Source: Enterococcus termitis (lineage in GTDB: Bacteria > Bacillota > Bacilli > Lactobacillales > Enterococcaceae). Taken from it: DNA of 64,000 nucleotides. Where the stretch lies: NCBI RefSeq assembly GCF_001730305.1, contig NZ_MIJY01000046.1, forward strand, positions 62,001 to 126,000, written 5' to 3'. The translations under genes were made by a program, and so were the position numbers. The notes beneath the pieces were generated by a model. That model was not told where the DNA came from and ran no database searches. It was given only the letters and a program-made list of their open reading frames with translations. This document shows positions 8,291-20,100 of this stretch, in pieces; position 1 is the stretch's first letter, and every line of letters starts with the position of its first letter.

Positions 8291-8718
8291 TTGTAGCTTT
8301 CTAAATGAGTAAGATCTTCTGGCAAGGTATCTCCAGGATCGATTTGAAAAAGATAAGAACGATAGCGAAAGAACAGATTCAGCATAAATAAAGTTGAAAT
8401 TTCAGTCATTAAAAAAATCTTTATAGAAGCTAGATACAAGCCAACCAGAGAAACAGTTAAAAATAGAAAGATAAATAGATAGAATAAGTGCTGAATACGA
8501 TTGGTATTTGTAATAAGAATTTCTGTTGTTGCAGGTGTTATCGTGATTTTTTGAGAAGTATAAAACATTCCTTCTTTAAACTCTAGAATGTCTCCTGGTT
8601 CTACTGCCAAATCGACTGGAATATTGTTAAATAATTTACCTTGAGCAATCCCATTTTTATAGATACTGAAATGACGAACACAGCCCCAACTTGTTTGCCG
8701 CTTTAAATGAATATTCAT
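8275..8718 (-). CDS. Hypothetical membrane protein with two helices
   Basis: A 147-residue protein not assigned to a family. Residues 1-75 are soluble and beta-rich, with phrases such as GDILEFKEGMFYTS and ITITPATTEILITN; two hydrophobic helices follow (about 78-98 and 103-122), then a polar tail. The ATG at 8718 is used because GGAGGTGA sits 8-10 bases upstream; longer in-frame starts lack a ribosome site. The 3' end runs into the shared terminator of the WxL operon. No neighbour suggests a function. Confidence 0.65.
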   Translation of the reverse strand: MNIHLKRQTSWGCVRHFSIYKNGIAQGKLFNNIPVDLAVEPGDILEFKEGMFYTSQKITITPATTEILITNTNRIQHLFYLFIFLFLTVSLVGLYLASIKIFLMTEISTLFMLNLFFRYRSYLFQIDPGDTLPEDLTHLESYKQKAV

Positions 8719-8837
8719 AGTATAACTCACCTCCATAGTCTCTATTTTTACATAGATAGCATAGAAATAAATCAAACAAAAGACTGATTTTTTATAAAAA
8801 AATTATCCAGCTAAAGTCGTAGAAAACAAGAATACAT

Positions 8838-8886
8838 TAAAAAAATACAGCAAATCTTATCATTTTTCAGCGATAAGGTATGCTGC
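8838..8886 (-). terminator. Terminator of the BaiN-like flavoprotein gene
   Basis: An imperfect stem CAGCAAATCTTATC / GATAAGGTATGCTG (8848-8885) with a run of T on the minus strand (8838-8845). Confidence 0.7.
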
Positions 8887-8894
8887 ATTGTCTT

Positions 8895-10178
8895 TTAGTC
8901 GATTTCTGGTAAGTAGGTATACTCTGCAATAGCAGCAGCGTGTGTTCCAGCTACATAGCCTGTAACAAAAGCTGCGGTCACATTGTAGCCGCCGGTATAA
9001 CCATTGATGTCTAATAATTCACCAGCAAAAAACAAACCGTTGACTAATTTACTTTCCATCGTTTTTGGTTGAACTTCTTTTAAAGAGATACCGCCGCCAG
9101 TTACAAAAGATTTTTCGATTGGCAGTGTTTTTGCAGCATTTATATGAAAGAACTTAAAGTGCTGCACCAGTTTTTCTATTTGTTCCTCTGTAACAATCTT
9201 AGCTTGTACCTCGGTTAAAGATGCTTGGTCTAAGATAAAATGTAAGAGACGTTCAGGAACCAGATTTTTTAACGCATTTTTCAAGGTTTTATCCGGTTGC
9301 TCCAACAGCTTTTTCTTGATCTCTTGTTTCAGTTCTTCGACGGATAAATCAGGAAAGATGTCTAATTGTAAAACAACTTTTCGTTGGTCATTTTTTGCTA
9401 ATTCTTGATTGACAAAGCTAGAGCATCTTAATGCAGCTGGACCGGAAAGGCCAAAATGGGTAAACAAGAGATCCATTTGATGTGCTACAACAATTTTTCC
9501 TTTACTGTTTAAAACAGCTAAAGAAACATCTTGTAAAGAAAGGCCTTGTAAGGTTTTTTCTTTAATGAACCGATCATCTGAAATGATTGGCGATTCTGTT
9601 GCATAAAGGGGACTGATCGTGTGCCCCAACCGTTTAGCGATCTTATAGCCATCGCCTGTCGAACCAGTAGAAGGGTAAGTTCTGCCGCCAGTTGTCAAAA
9701 TAACACAAGGAGCATAGATTTTTTCATGCTCTAAAGCGATACCGATCACCTGATCTTCTTTGCGCAAGACCTTTTCAACTTTTGCTTCTGTATAGATTGT
9801 CACGCCGAGCAGTTCAAGTTGGTTAAATAAAGTTTCTACAATTGTTTTGGAGCGATCAGTGACAGGAAACATCCGTCCGTGGTCTTCTTCTTTTAAATGT
9901 GTACCATTTGCTTCAAAAAAAGCCATAATATCGTAGTTATCAAATTGTGAAAAGGCACTATATAAAAATTTTCCATTTCCAGGAATATGAGCGATGATCT
10001 CTTCGGCAGGGCGATTATTGGTCACATTACAGCGACCGCCGCCAGTTAATAAGAGTTTTTTTCCGACTCGCTTGTTTTTTTCTATTAATAAAGTGTTGCT
10101 GCCGGCTTTCGCAGCTGCAATAGCAGCCATCATACCGCTAGTACCAGCTCCGACAACAATAACATCAAATGATTTCAT
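8895..10178 (-). CDS. BaiN/HI0933-family FAD-dependent oxidoreductase
   Basis: A 427-residue cytoplasmic flavoprotein with an N-terminal Rossmann FAD motif (VVGAGTSGMMAAIAAAKAG), the family signature KRVGKKLLLTGGGRCNVTN near residue 40, TTGGRTYPSTGSTGDGY near 165, and a C-terminal FAD segment GELLDINGYTGGYN. Members of this family (HI0933, BaiN, RdsA) are widespread and mostly uncharacterised; some reduce C=C bonds. It is monocistronic. The start at 10178 has GGAGGG 5-6 bases upstream. The family call is firm; the substrate is unknown. Confidence 0.88.
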   Translation of the reverse strand: MKSFDVIVVGAGTSGMMAAIAAAKAGSNTLLIEKNKRVGKKLLLTGGGRCNVTNNRPAEEIIAHIPGNGKFLYSAFSQFDNYDIMAFFEANGTHLKEEDHGRMFPVTDRSKTIVETLFNQLELLGVTIYTEAKVEKVLRKEDQVIGIALEHEKIYAPCVILTTGGRTYPSTGSTGDGYKIAKRLGHTISPLYATESPIISDDRFIKEKTLQGLSLQDVSLAVLNSKGKIVVAHQMDLLFTHFGLSGPAALRCSSFVNQELAKNDQRKVVLQLDIFPDLSVEELKQEIKKKLLEQPDKTLKNALKNLVPERLLHFILDQASLTEVQAKIVTEEQIEKLVQHFKFFHINAAKTLPIEKSFVTGGGISLKEVQPKTMESKLVNGLFFAGELLDINGYTGGYNVTAAFVTGYVAGTHAAAIAEYTYLPEID

Positions 10179-10316
10179 ACATTTCCCTCCGATTCAATGG
10201 TAGTTTAACACAATTTTCAATTATTTTTCTAAATTTTTTTCATTTTCCAATAAAAAGTTGTGGAAATTTTCTGAATTTAGGTTAAAATAGGATTATAACA
10301 ATGAGAGGGTGATTAA

Positions 10317-11663
<1,347 letters not shown>

Positions 11664-11690
11664 TCACTCCCTTAATTTATACCTTTTTTA

Positions 11691-11740
11691 ACTACTACTA
11701 AGTCGTCGTAAGATGATTCTTAGTAGTAGCTTTTTATTCT
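11691..11740 (+). terminator. Terminator of gdhA
   Basis: Stem CTACTACTAAG (11692-11702) pairs with CTTAGTAGTAG (11719-11729), followed by CTTTTTATTCTTTT. Confidence 0.85.
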
Positions 11741-11835
11741 TTTTAGGCATTAAAACTGTTCAGTATTGGAGAAGTTCTTCTATCTGAAAATTAGTATAAT
11801 GGTTACTATAGATAAAGTATAAAGAGGTGTGAAAA

Positions 11836-14166
11836 ATAAAAAAGAGAAAAAGAAATATCGTTATTTTTATGGGGATTGTTTTAGTTCTTGTTTTGTTCAG
11901 TATGTTCCTTCAAACGAAAAACAGTTCTCAGTTAAAAGCGGCAGAGCCAGAAGAAGCTGTACAAGAGAATATATTAAAGCCGGATCAATGGGGAGCCTAT
12001 TATCATGATTATGGAACTATAAGGTATGCTGGTTTCAATTTTGATGATGTGTTGAGAACTATTAAATACTCTGGCTATGGACGAGCAACAAAGGATTTGG
12101 TGTATATCCAAAGAACAGGCTCGTCAGATACTATTCTTGCAAACGAGCCGATGTATGCGACACAAAGTTTTACTCTAGATCCAAAAAGATATTATGAATT
12201 TCGAGCAAGACTTGGTTCCTCTTGGTCATCAACTTCAGCAGGTGGTGGTATCACTAGCTATATATTCCTTAGAAAAAAAGATGGAACACCCGCTAAAAGT
12301 ATTGAATTCAGAATGAATAATCAAGGAGCAAATCCTAAAAGCATCAGAGTCAATTTTTTAGCTGGCACGATCAATGAAATTAGTTTGCGAGTGGATCAGT
12401 ATGCCAATGTTTCATCTCGGTTTTGGGGCGGGATTCAATTAAATAATCCAATGCTTGTAGATATCACAGATCAAGTCCTTAACATTAGTCCTGAAATTGA
12501 TGCGTTATTTACAGATGACACTCGAACACAGCTTAAATTAAGTGTTACGCAAAAAGAAATCAATCAACTAAAAGAAAGACTTACTAGCTATAAAGGGTTG
12601 TTGGAAGCTACTCTCATGACAACTTTAGAGGGGAATCTAAAGAAAGCTCAAGATCTAATGAATGCTGTAGTGCTTGATTTAGTTGTAGAAGATCTTGTGA
12701 ATGATCCTGATGATGAACATAACCGCTCGATTATCGGTGTTACTCATCCAAATGCATTTTTACAGTTTTCAGGACATTCGGCAATTCCAGACGGCGAATT
12801 AAGTTCAGGTGTTGCATCAGATACACGTAAGTATCAAATTCGTGCTGCAGCTGATGGTACGTTTACTTACACCTTGCCGGAAAATAAGACGTTCGCCTTT
12901 GGTGAAGAAATCAAAATCATTAGTTCGTTACATGGCAAAGAAGATATAAAAATCAAAACAGTCTTAGATACTATTCCGCCAGAGCAGCCAACTTTAAATC
13001 GATTGAAGGATATAGCAGATTCAATGAATGGTACTGCTGAAGCTAAAGCAAGTATTCAGATTTATGATGCTGCCAATGATCAGTTGTTTTTAGAAGGGAA
13101 GTCTGATGATGATGGTACATTTACGCTCTCGCTTCCAACTGAAAAACGACCATTGCGACCGTACAAACAATACTATGCTACAGCAACCGATGCTTCTGGT
13201 AATGTCAGTGAAAAATCAGACCTACAAGAAGTAAGTGATACACAAGCACCAAAAGCGGAACCAGTTACTCAATACTTAACTTTAGGTGAGCAACTACCAG
13301 CTCTTACTACATTGTATAAGAATTTATCCGACAATGCTGGAGCTTCTGGGATCAACATTTTATTAACAAAGAAACCTGATCTTTCCAAAGTAGGCTTTAC
13401 CACAGCGGAGATTACTTTTGCAGATAAAGCGGAAAATCAGACGGTCATCACTGTTCCTATTTTTATTAAAGATGAGACGATCATTGAAGATGGGAAACAT
13501 ATGCTATTTGCTAAAGACTTTTCTGTCTTAACGATTGATTTACCTACAGATCCTGAAAAGCGTAAAGACTTTTTATTAAAAAATAGTCAAGCGGGTGTGT
13601 GGGATCTAGTAACTGGGGAAAGCAAAGAAACAGAGCTGATTTTTGATGATAGTAATCTAAAACGACAACCTGGAACCTATGAAGTGGGCGTTCGTTTTGG
13701 AAAGCTATACAAGCCATTTAAGATCACGCTACTTCCTGGTAGTCTATCTTTTGAAAAAGTAGCAGAAGAAATTTCTTATGGGACACCAATGATTCGTTCA
13801 AAAGAACAAACGATAGCGCCAGAAACAAAGATTGAGTTTCTAATTAATGATTCTCGATTTATCACGCAGCAATGGCGTTTGATGGCGCAATTGAAAAAGC
13901 CTTTACAGCTTAAAAATGGCGAAAAAACTGCCAGCAATCTATTCTTCTCTAAACAGAATGAACTGGGTGAGTGGATTAAAGAACCGTTAACTGATCAAAT
14001 GACAACAGAGTTATATAGTCATAAAGATGCCAAAAATGGTACTTTTTCAATCAATTTTGATAATGCAGACGATCAAGCAATTCTTTTAGATGTCTTACCA
14101 GGAAGTATACGGTCAGATGAAAACTACGAAACAGAGATTGTTTTAACATTGGAAGATGGCCCTTAA
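11836..14166 (+). CDS. Large secreted protein with WxL-like C-terminus; probable AUA start
   Basis: A 776-residue surface protein. A hydrophobic N-terminal segment is followed by a carbohydrate-binding-like beta region (about 60-215), a helical Cry1Ac domain-VI-like segment (about 230-280), two Ig-like modules (about 325-480; GTAEAKASIQIYD, TATDASGNVSEK), and a C-terminal part with QQWRLMAQL and terminal VLTLEDGP resembling a divergent WxL domain. The reading frame upstream of the first ATG (11869) encodes KKRKRN, an ideal signal-peptide n-region, starting at ATA 11836 exactly 6 bases after AGAGGTG (11823-11829); the ATG itself has no ribosome site. Export and wall binding are inferred. It stands alone, away from the WxL operon. 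Confidence 0.7.
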   Translation: MKKRKRNIVIFMGIVLVLVLFSMFLQTKNSSQLKAAEPEEAVQENILKPDQWGAYYHDYGTIRYAGFNFDDVLRTIKYSGYGRATKDLVYIQRTGSSDTILANEPMYATQSFTLDPKRYYEFRARLGSSWSSTSAGGGITSYIFLRKKDGTPAKSIEFRMNNQGANPKSIRVNFLAGTINEISLRVDQYANVSSRFWGGIQLNNPMLVDITDQVLNISPEIDALFTDDTRTQLKLSVTQKEINQLKERLTSYKGLLEATLMTTLEGNLKKAQDLMNAVVLDLVVEDLVNDPDDEHNRSIIGVTHPNAFLQFSGHSAIPDGELSSGVASDTRKYQIRAAADGTFTYTLPENKTFAFGEEIKIISSLHGKEDIKIKTVLDTIPPEQPTLNRLKDIADSMNGTAEAKASIQIYDAANDQLFLEGKSDDDGTFTLSLPTEKRPLRPYKQYYATATDASGNVSEKSDLQEVSDTQAPKAEPVTQYLTLGEQLPALTTLYKNLSDNAGASGINILLTKKPDLSKVGFTTAEITFADKAENQTVITVPIFIKDETIIEDGKHMLFAKDFSVLTIDLPTDPEKRKDFLLKNSQAGVWDLVTGESKETELIFDDSNLKRQPGTYEVGVRFGKLYKPFKITLLPGSLSFEKVAEEISYGTPMIRSKEQTIAPETKIEFLINDSRFITQQWRLMAQLKKPLQLKNGEKTASNLFFSKQNELGEWIKEPLTDQMTTELYSHKDAKNGTFSINFDNADDQAILLDVLPGSIRSDENYETEIVLTLEDGP

Positions 14167-14181
14167 TAAAATAAGCGAACA

Positions 14182-14225
14182 AAGACATGACTAGAGTAAA
14201 ATAAATGGTCATGTCTTGTTTTTCT
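14182..14225 (+). terminator. Terminator of the large WxL-like gene
   Basis: AAGACATGAC (14182-14191) pairs with GTCATGTCTT (14208-14217), followed by GTTTTTCTT. Confidence 0.8.
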
Positions 14226-14330
14226 TAAAGGAAGTCTGCTATATAATGATTTGGTATAGCTCATTTGTAACCAAGCTTTTTTTAATTTATGGAAAGAGAT
14301 AGATAATTGGTACAGACAATCATAATTTAC

Positions 14331-14359
14331 TTGAAAAATACTTAAAAAAAACGTAAAGT
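14331..14359 (+). promoter_or_regulatory. Candidate pgi promoter
   Basis: TTGAAA (14331-14336), 17-bp spacer, TAAAGT (14354-14359), about 38 bases before the start codon. The -10 matches consensus at only 4 of 6 positions. Confidence 0.35.
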
Positions 14360-14397
14360 AGATACTGTAGTAAGTTTTATTTCAAGGAGGAGACGGA

Positions 14398-15747
14398 ATG
14401 TCACACATTAAATTTGATTATTCTAATTTAACACCGTTTATTGCTGATCATGAATTGGACTATATGCAAACTCAAGTAACAGCAGTAGACAAAGCATTAC
14501 GAGAAGGAACTGGTGCTGGAAGTGATTTTACTGGCTGGATCGACCTGCCGGAAAATTATGATAAGGAAGAATTTGCCCGCATTAAAAAAGCTGCAGCTAA
14601 AATCCAATCTGATTCTGAAGTATTAGTTGTTATTGGGATTGGCGGTTCCTATCTAGGTGCAAGAGCGGCTATTGAATTTTTACATCATTCTTTTAACAAC
14701 TTATTGCCATCAGAAGAAAGAAAAGCACCACAAATTTTCTTTGCTGGAAATAGCATCAGCTCAACATACTTAGCTGACTTGATCAATGTTATCGGTGATC
14801 GTGACTTCTCAGTCAACGTAATTTCTAAATCAGGTACAACAACTGAGCCTGCAATCGCATTTAGAGTGTTCAAAGAATTATTAGTTAAAAAATATGGTAA
14901 AGAAGAAGCAAACAAACGTATCTATGCGACAACAGACCGTGCTAAAGGTGCTGTCAAAGTTGAAGCAGATGCAGAAGGTTGGGAAACATTTGTGATTCCT
15001 GATGATGTTGGCGGACGGTTCACTGTATTGACACCTGTTGGTTTATTACCGATCGCTGTAAGTGGCGCGGATATCGATGCATTGATGACAGGAGCTAACG
15101 ATGCGCGTAAAGAGTATGCAACAACGACTGATTTAAGTAAAAATGAAGCGTATCAATATGCTGCATTAAGAAATATTTTATACCGTAAAGGCAAAACAAC
15201 CGAAATGCTGATCAACTATGAACCAGGCATGCACTATTTCTCTGAATGGTGGAAACAATTATTTGGTGAATCAGAAGGAAAAGACCAAAAAGGTATTTTC
15301 CCAGCTGCAGCAGATTTTTCTACAGATTTACACTCAATGGGACAATACGTACAAGATGGTATGCGTAACTTGTTTGAGACAGTTGTAAAAGTAGAAACAC
15401 CGCGTCACACAGTTTCTATTCCTGAATTGGAAGAAGATTTAGATGGTCTAGGTTATTTACAAGGAAAAGAAATTGATTTTGTAAATACAAAAGCATTCCA
15501 AGGAACATTGCTTGCTCATACAGATGGCGGTGTACCAAATATGGTCGTAAAAATTCCAGCGATGGATGCTTATTCATTAGGTTATGTAATGTACTTCTTT
15601 GAAATTGCTGTGGGAATTTCTGGTTACTTGAATGGGGTAAATCCATTTGACCAAGAAGGTGTTGAAGCATACAAAAAGAATATGTTCGCACTACTTGGTA
15701 AACCAGGCTTTGAAGATTTAGCCAAAGAATTAAATGCCCGCTTATAA
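14398..15747 (+). CDS. pgi: Glucose-6-phosphate isomerase
   Basis: Interconverts glucose-6-phosphate and fructose-6-phosphate in glycolysis. The 449-residue length fits the short Firmicute form. Signatures include the SIS-fold [16 protein letters not shown] near residue 80, [11 protein letters not shown] and [15 protein letters not shown] near 140, [16 protein letters not shown] near 205 and the C-terminal [30 protein letters not shown] gives a strong ribosome site before the ATG. It is monocistronic. Confidence 0.97.
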   Translation: MSHIKFDYSNLTPFIADHELDYMQTQVTAVDKALREGTGAGSDFTGWIDLPENYDKEEFARIKKAAAKIQSDSEVLVVIGIGGSYLGARAAIEFLHHSFNNLLPSEERKAPQIFFAGNSISSTYLADLINVIGDRDFSVNVISKSGTTTEPAIAFRVFKELLVKKYGKEEANKRIYATTDRAKGAVKVEADAEGWETFVIPDDVGGRFTVLTPVGLLPIAVSGADIDALMTGANDARKEYATTTDLSKNEAYQYAALRNILYRKGKTTEMLINYEPGMHYFSEWWKQLFGESEGKDQKGIFPAAADFSTDLHSMGQYVQDGMRNLFETVVKVETPRHTVSIPELEEDLDGLGYLQGKEIDFVNTKAFQGTLLAHTDGGVPNMVVKIPAMDAYSLGYVMYFFEIAVGISGYLNGVNPFDQEGVEAYKKNMFALLGKPGFEDLAKELNARL

Positions 15748-15780
15748 TATCGTGTTTATTGATATGAATTGATTTTAATT

Positions 15781-15820
15781 AAAAAAGGAACGCTCAAAAA
15801 ATTGAGCGTTCCTTTTTTCT
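15781..15820 (+). terminator. Terminator of pgi
   Basis: AAAAAAGGAACGCTC pairs with GAGCGTTCCTTTTTT around a short AT loop (15781-15818). Confidence 0.9.
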
Positions 15821-15868
15821 AAGTATAGATGATTATTTTACTGGAAAATCAGCTTTTCTATATTCCGT

Positions 15869-16216
15869 TCATCGATTGAAATCATCATCTTTTGGATAAG
15901 GCAGGACATGTAACTGATCGTCCTCTTCGATTGAATTATTTATTGACTCAGCGTCATGCTGAAAATGAGTGTTTTGCTGTAATGTATGGTCCGTTTCTTC
16001 TGTAAAAGAACTATCATTTGTTTGTGCAGATCTAGACTCAGTTAGATTTGAATTATTTTGAGCTAAACGTGTTTTCGCTTCTTCTTCAGCTTGGATTTGA
16101 CGGTCATGTCGTGATGTTTTACTTTTACCGCTTGTAAAAGTTAAGTAAATAATCAACAGGATCATGATGATCGTTGCAATAATTAAAGCAATAAACATCC
16201 CGAATGAAATAAACAC
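15869..16216 (-). CDS. Hypothetical single-pass membrane protein, GTG start
   Basis: A 115-residue protein with one N-terminal membrane helix (residues 5-28, FGMFIALIIATIIMILL) and a long polar, charged cytoplasmic tail rich in Asn, Gln, Ser and Glu. The start is a GTG at 16216; AAAGGAGGT at 16234-16226 is 9 bases upstream. No family is recognised. It is divergent from lepB across about 190 bp. Translation looks real from the ribosome site, but the function is unknown. Confidence 0.65.
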   Translation of the reverse strand: MFISFGMFIALIIATIIMILLIIYLTFTSGKSKTSRHDRQIQAEEEAKTRLAQNNSNLTESRSAQTNDSSFTEETDHTLQQNTHFQHDAESINNSIEEDDQLHVLPYPKDDDFNR

Positions 16217-16409
16217 TATGATTCGACCTCCTTTATCATTGATATTCCTTTATAGTTTATCAAATGTTGACGTTACCGTCATCTTTTTATGAAGAACTCT
16301 TGCCATTTTCTTAAGATCAACAAGAGAATTTGCTAAAAAAGGAAAGAATTCTGTAGGATTTTTGTTATTTGTGGTAAACTATAGAAAGCAAGTTTTTGGA
16401 GGAATGAAA

Positions 16410-16961
16410 TTGAAATCTAAAGAGTTATTACATACAGTATTATATTTTGCGGCATTTGCCCTTGTGTTATTCTTATTAAGGCAATTTGTCTTTACTCCTG
16501 TTGTGGTTAAAGGCCACTCAATGGATCCAACGTTGGCAGATGGCGAGCGAGTGATTGCTTTAAAAAACACCGATATTAAACGGTATGATATTGTGACATT
16601 TCCCGCCCCGGATGAGCCTAAAAAAAGTTACATCAAACGTGTGATCGGATTGCCTGGAGATTCGATTGAATACAAAGACGATGTTTTGTATATCAATGGA
16701 AAAGAAGTTGAAGAACCATATTTAGATGAATTTAAAAAGGAAGTAGCTGACGGAAACCCGTTGACTCTAGATTTCACATTAGAGGAGGTCACTGGAAAAG
16801 ACAAAGTTCCAGCAGGTGAGTACTTTGTAATGGGAGACAATCGTAGGAATTCAAAAGATGGTAGAATGATTGGCTTTATCAGTGAAGAAAAAATATCTGG
16901 CGATGTCAAATTTGTATTATGGCCGTTAAACCGTTTTGGAACGCTTCCTAAAGTTAAGTAA
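16410..16961 (+). CDS. lepB: Signal peptidase I
   Basis: Cleaves signal peptides of exported proteins at the membrane outer face. The 183-residue protein has one N-terminal membrane helix (8-28), the catalytic Ser37 in GHSMDP, the general-base Lys76 in YIKRVIGLPGD, and the conserved GDNRRNSKDGR box near the C-terminus. The TTG at 16410 is chosen because GGAGG (16398-16402) is 7 bases upstream, whereas the ATG at 16404 would leave one base. An extended -10 (TGGTAAACT, ending at 16380) lies upstream. It probably processes the WxL and LPXTG proteins of this region among many others. Confidence 0.93.
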   Translation: MKSKELLHTVLYFAAFALVLFLLRQFVFTPVVVKGHSMDPTLADGERVIALKNTDIKRYDIVTFPAPDEPKKSYIKRVIGLPGDSIEYKDDVLYINGKEVEEPYLDEFKKEVADGNPLTLDFTLEEVTGKDKVPAGEYFVMGDNRRNSKDGRMIGFISEEKISGDVKFVLWPLNRFGTLPKVK

Positions 16962-16992
16962 TTGATCAAAGCAAACGGCTTGGCCGTAAATA

Positions 16993-17025
16993 AAAAGCTC
17001 TCTTTTAATTAAGAGGCTTTTTTTG
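16993..17025 (+). terminator. Terminator of lepB
   Basis: AAAAAGC-CTCTT / AAGAG-GCTTTTT stem with an AATTAA-containing loop and T run. Confidence 0.75.
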
Positions 17026-17100
17026 TTAGATAGTATAGGTTCTGTCAAAATGTTTTATGATACACTAAGAAGACGAAAGAGCGGAAAAGGATGTGGCAAA

Positions 17101-20100
17101 ATGAGTTTGCAATTTATTCGCGGAACAGCAGCGATGGATCTAGAAGAGGCACTTTTACAGGCTTCGGTAAAATGGTTAGCAGAAGATGATAAAAATGAAG
17201 TGTTTTATTTAGTTCCAAACCATATGAAGTTTGAACAAGAAATCCGTGCGTTAAAACGAATCAAAGCTATCGAAGGCGATCAAAAAGACTCAGTTGCAAC
17301 AATGCGGCTGCAGGTATTTAGCTTTTATCGCTTGGCTTGGTATTATTTACAGAATACGCAATATTACAGTTCAGAGGTTATCACAGAAGCAGGCGCTGCG
17401 ATGATTTTTAGGAAGATATTATCTGAAAACGAAGGCGCACTAAAGGTTTTTCGAGGAGAAATTAATAAAGCTGGGTTTATCCAACAGCTGTTTGAACTTT
17501 ATCAAGAGATGAAGGACGGAAATATCGAGATCGAGCAATTAACAGATTTTTTAACTGGATCAGATTTAGCTGGGAAGGAACAAGATCTACAGCTGAAAAT
17601 CAAGGATATTCAATTGATCTTTTCACGTTTCGAAGAAACTATGATTCAATACGGAATCAAGTCTGCGCAAATCATCAATTATTTGACTGATTATTTAGAG
17701 ACGAAAAACCTGAAAAATGTACTCTTTGTGATCACTGGCTACCATCATTTTTCAGCTAGAGAGTTGAAGTTGATTGAAGTGTTGCTGCGACAAGGCGGAG
17801 AAGTAAAAATTTCTTTGGTCTTAGATAAAAAATACCCGGTAGAAGTACCATCATTGATGAATCTATTTTATGAAACGGGCGCTACCTACCAACAATTATA
17901 TCAACTTGCTCGACATTCGTCTGTGGCCGTTTTACCGGATATTGTTGAAAATAGTCGTGCTTTGGTGACGGAGGGTGTCCTTCAGGATCTGGGTGATTAT
18001 TGGGTCACAGCACAAGAAGGTGGAGCTAATAAGCAAAGACTCAAAACAGATAACACTCATCTGCAGCTTTGGCGTGCTGAAACCACAAAAGAAGAAATCA
18101 GTTATATAGCGAAAGAAATCCGAAAATTAGTGGCAGAAAAACATTATCGCTATAAAGATATTCAAATCTTAACACGTGACTTGGATAGCTATGAGACAAT
18201 AATAGAACCGCTGTTTACGTTGAATGAGATTCCAATCTATTTAGATCGTGACATGGCGATGGAACAACATCCACTAGTAGAATTTATCCAATCTTTGTTT
18301 GCTATTCAGTCATATCGTTATCGCTACCGTGATGTTTTACGCTTTTTACGTACAGAATTATTTTTTCCGATAGCAGATCAGATTTCCAATGAAGAATGGC
18401 AACTGCAACGAGATGAATGGCGTCGAAAAATCGATCTTACTGAGAATGTCGTCTTAGCTTATGGCTATGAAGGATACCATTGGGAACAGGATAAAGACTG
18501 GCATTTTATCCGCTATGACTTTGAAACGGATCAGCAGGATGATACGGAACAAATCGAAAAAGATTCAAATCTCGTCCGCAAGTTCGTTCAGCAAACAATC
18601 CCAGTTTTTTTCAAAAATATCCAAACTGCTGCAACAGGAATTGAGGCAGCTGACTATTTTTATCGCTTTTTAGTCAATAACGGTGTGGAAAAGCAGTTGA
18701 TGATGTGGCGGAATCAAGCAATCGAACAAGGAGAATTAGAAGCTGCCAGAAACCATGAGCAAACATGGTCTGCCTTGATGACATTGATGGATGAATATGT
18801 CACCATTTATGGAAATGATGTATTTGATTTAGCAACATTTGAAGCTGTTTTTTCAAGCGGCTTGGAAGGCTTGCGTTATAACAAAGTTCCTACAGCGATT
18901 GATCAGGTTCAAGTAAGATCGGTGGATCTGGCTCGTCCTGGTCAAGCAAAAGTTGTCTTTGCAATTGGTTTAACGGATCAAGTCTTACCTCAAAAAATGG
19001 ACAATAAAACCTTGCTTTCAGATGAAGAACGTCAAATGATGAGTGAATGCTTGGAAGAAGGACAATATTTACTTAATGACACCCGAAAAAATATTGCTAA
19101 AGAGCCATTCATCGCCTATATTATGTTCAATTCAGCAACAGAAAGATTGTATTTAACTTATCCTAGCGTTAAAGATACAGTCAAAGATGTTAAGATGTCT
19201 CCTTATTTGGTAAATATTCAAAAGGATTTGAACTTGCCAATCGTCCAAAAAGCCAGTTTGACTATTCTCGATGACGAACATGAAAGTTTAGAGCATATAG
19301 GGACTTACCGAACGTTGATCAGTGATTTAACGAATTTAAAACGACAAAAAAAGGAATCGCAAGAAGGCATTTTACCTTTTTGGCTAGCTATGGAACGCGA
19401 GCTGATGAAACAAGAGCTGGGTGAATTAGCACAACATGTTTTTGAAAGCTTGTCTCATAAAAATATTCCGGAAAATTTGGAGCAGCAATTAGCTGAAAAT
19501 CTATATAGCAAACAAATCTACACCTCTGTTTCTCGTATGGAAAGCTTTTATCGTTGTCAATATCAGTATTTTTCTCGTTTCGGACTAGGTTTAAAAGAGC
19601 GTGATGTCTTTGGCCTATCACCGGCTGCGACTGGTGATTTTTTCCATGAAGCGCTGGATCAGTTCTTTAAGTTGTTGATTATGCAGAATAAACAGTTAGT
19701 AGAACTAACCGATCAGGAAGTAGGAGAATTTACTGAGCAAATCTTGAATGCCGTGTTTGGTGAAATCAAGTTTTCAATTTTAGATTCTTCAAGTCGAATG
19801 AATTATATCCGCTATCAATTAGGACAAACGATTAAAAAAGTCAGCTGGGCTCTAAAACGGCAAAGTGAGCGTAGCGGCATGACGACTATCCAGACTGAAG
19901 TTTTGTTTGGTCAGCTTGCCAGCCAAAAGGGGATCAAAGGCTTGGAGTTACCACTGGAAAATGGTGGTAAAGTCAGTGTTCGTGGGAAAATTGACAGATT
20001 AGACCAATTAGTTACACCAGATGCTCTTTATTTAGGTGTTGTTGATTATAAATCCAGTCATAAAAAATTTAATATCACAGAAGCGTATTATGGTTTGGCG

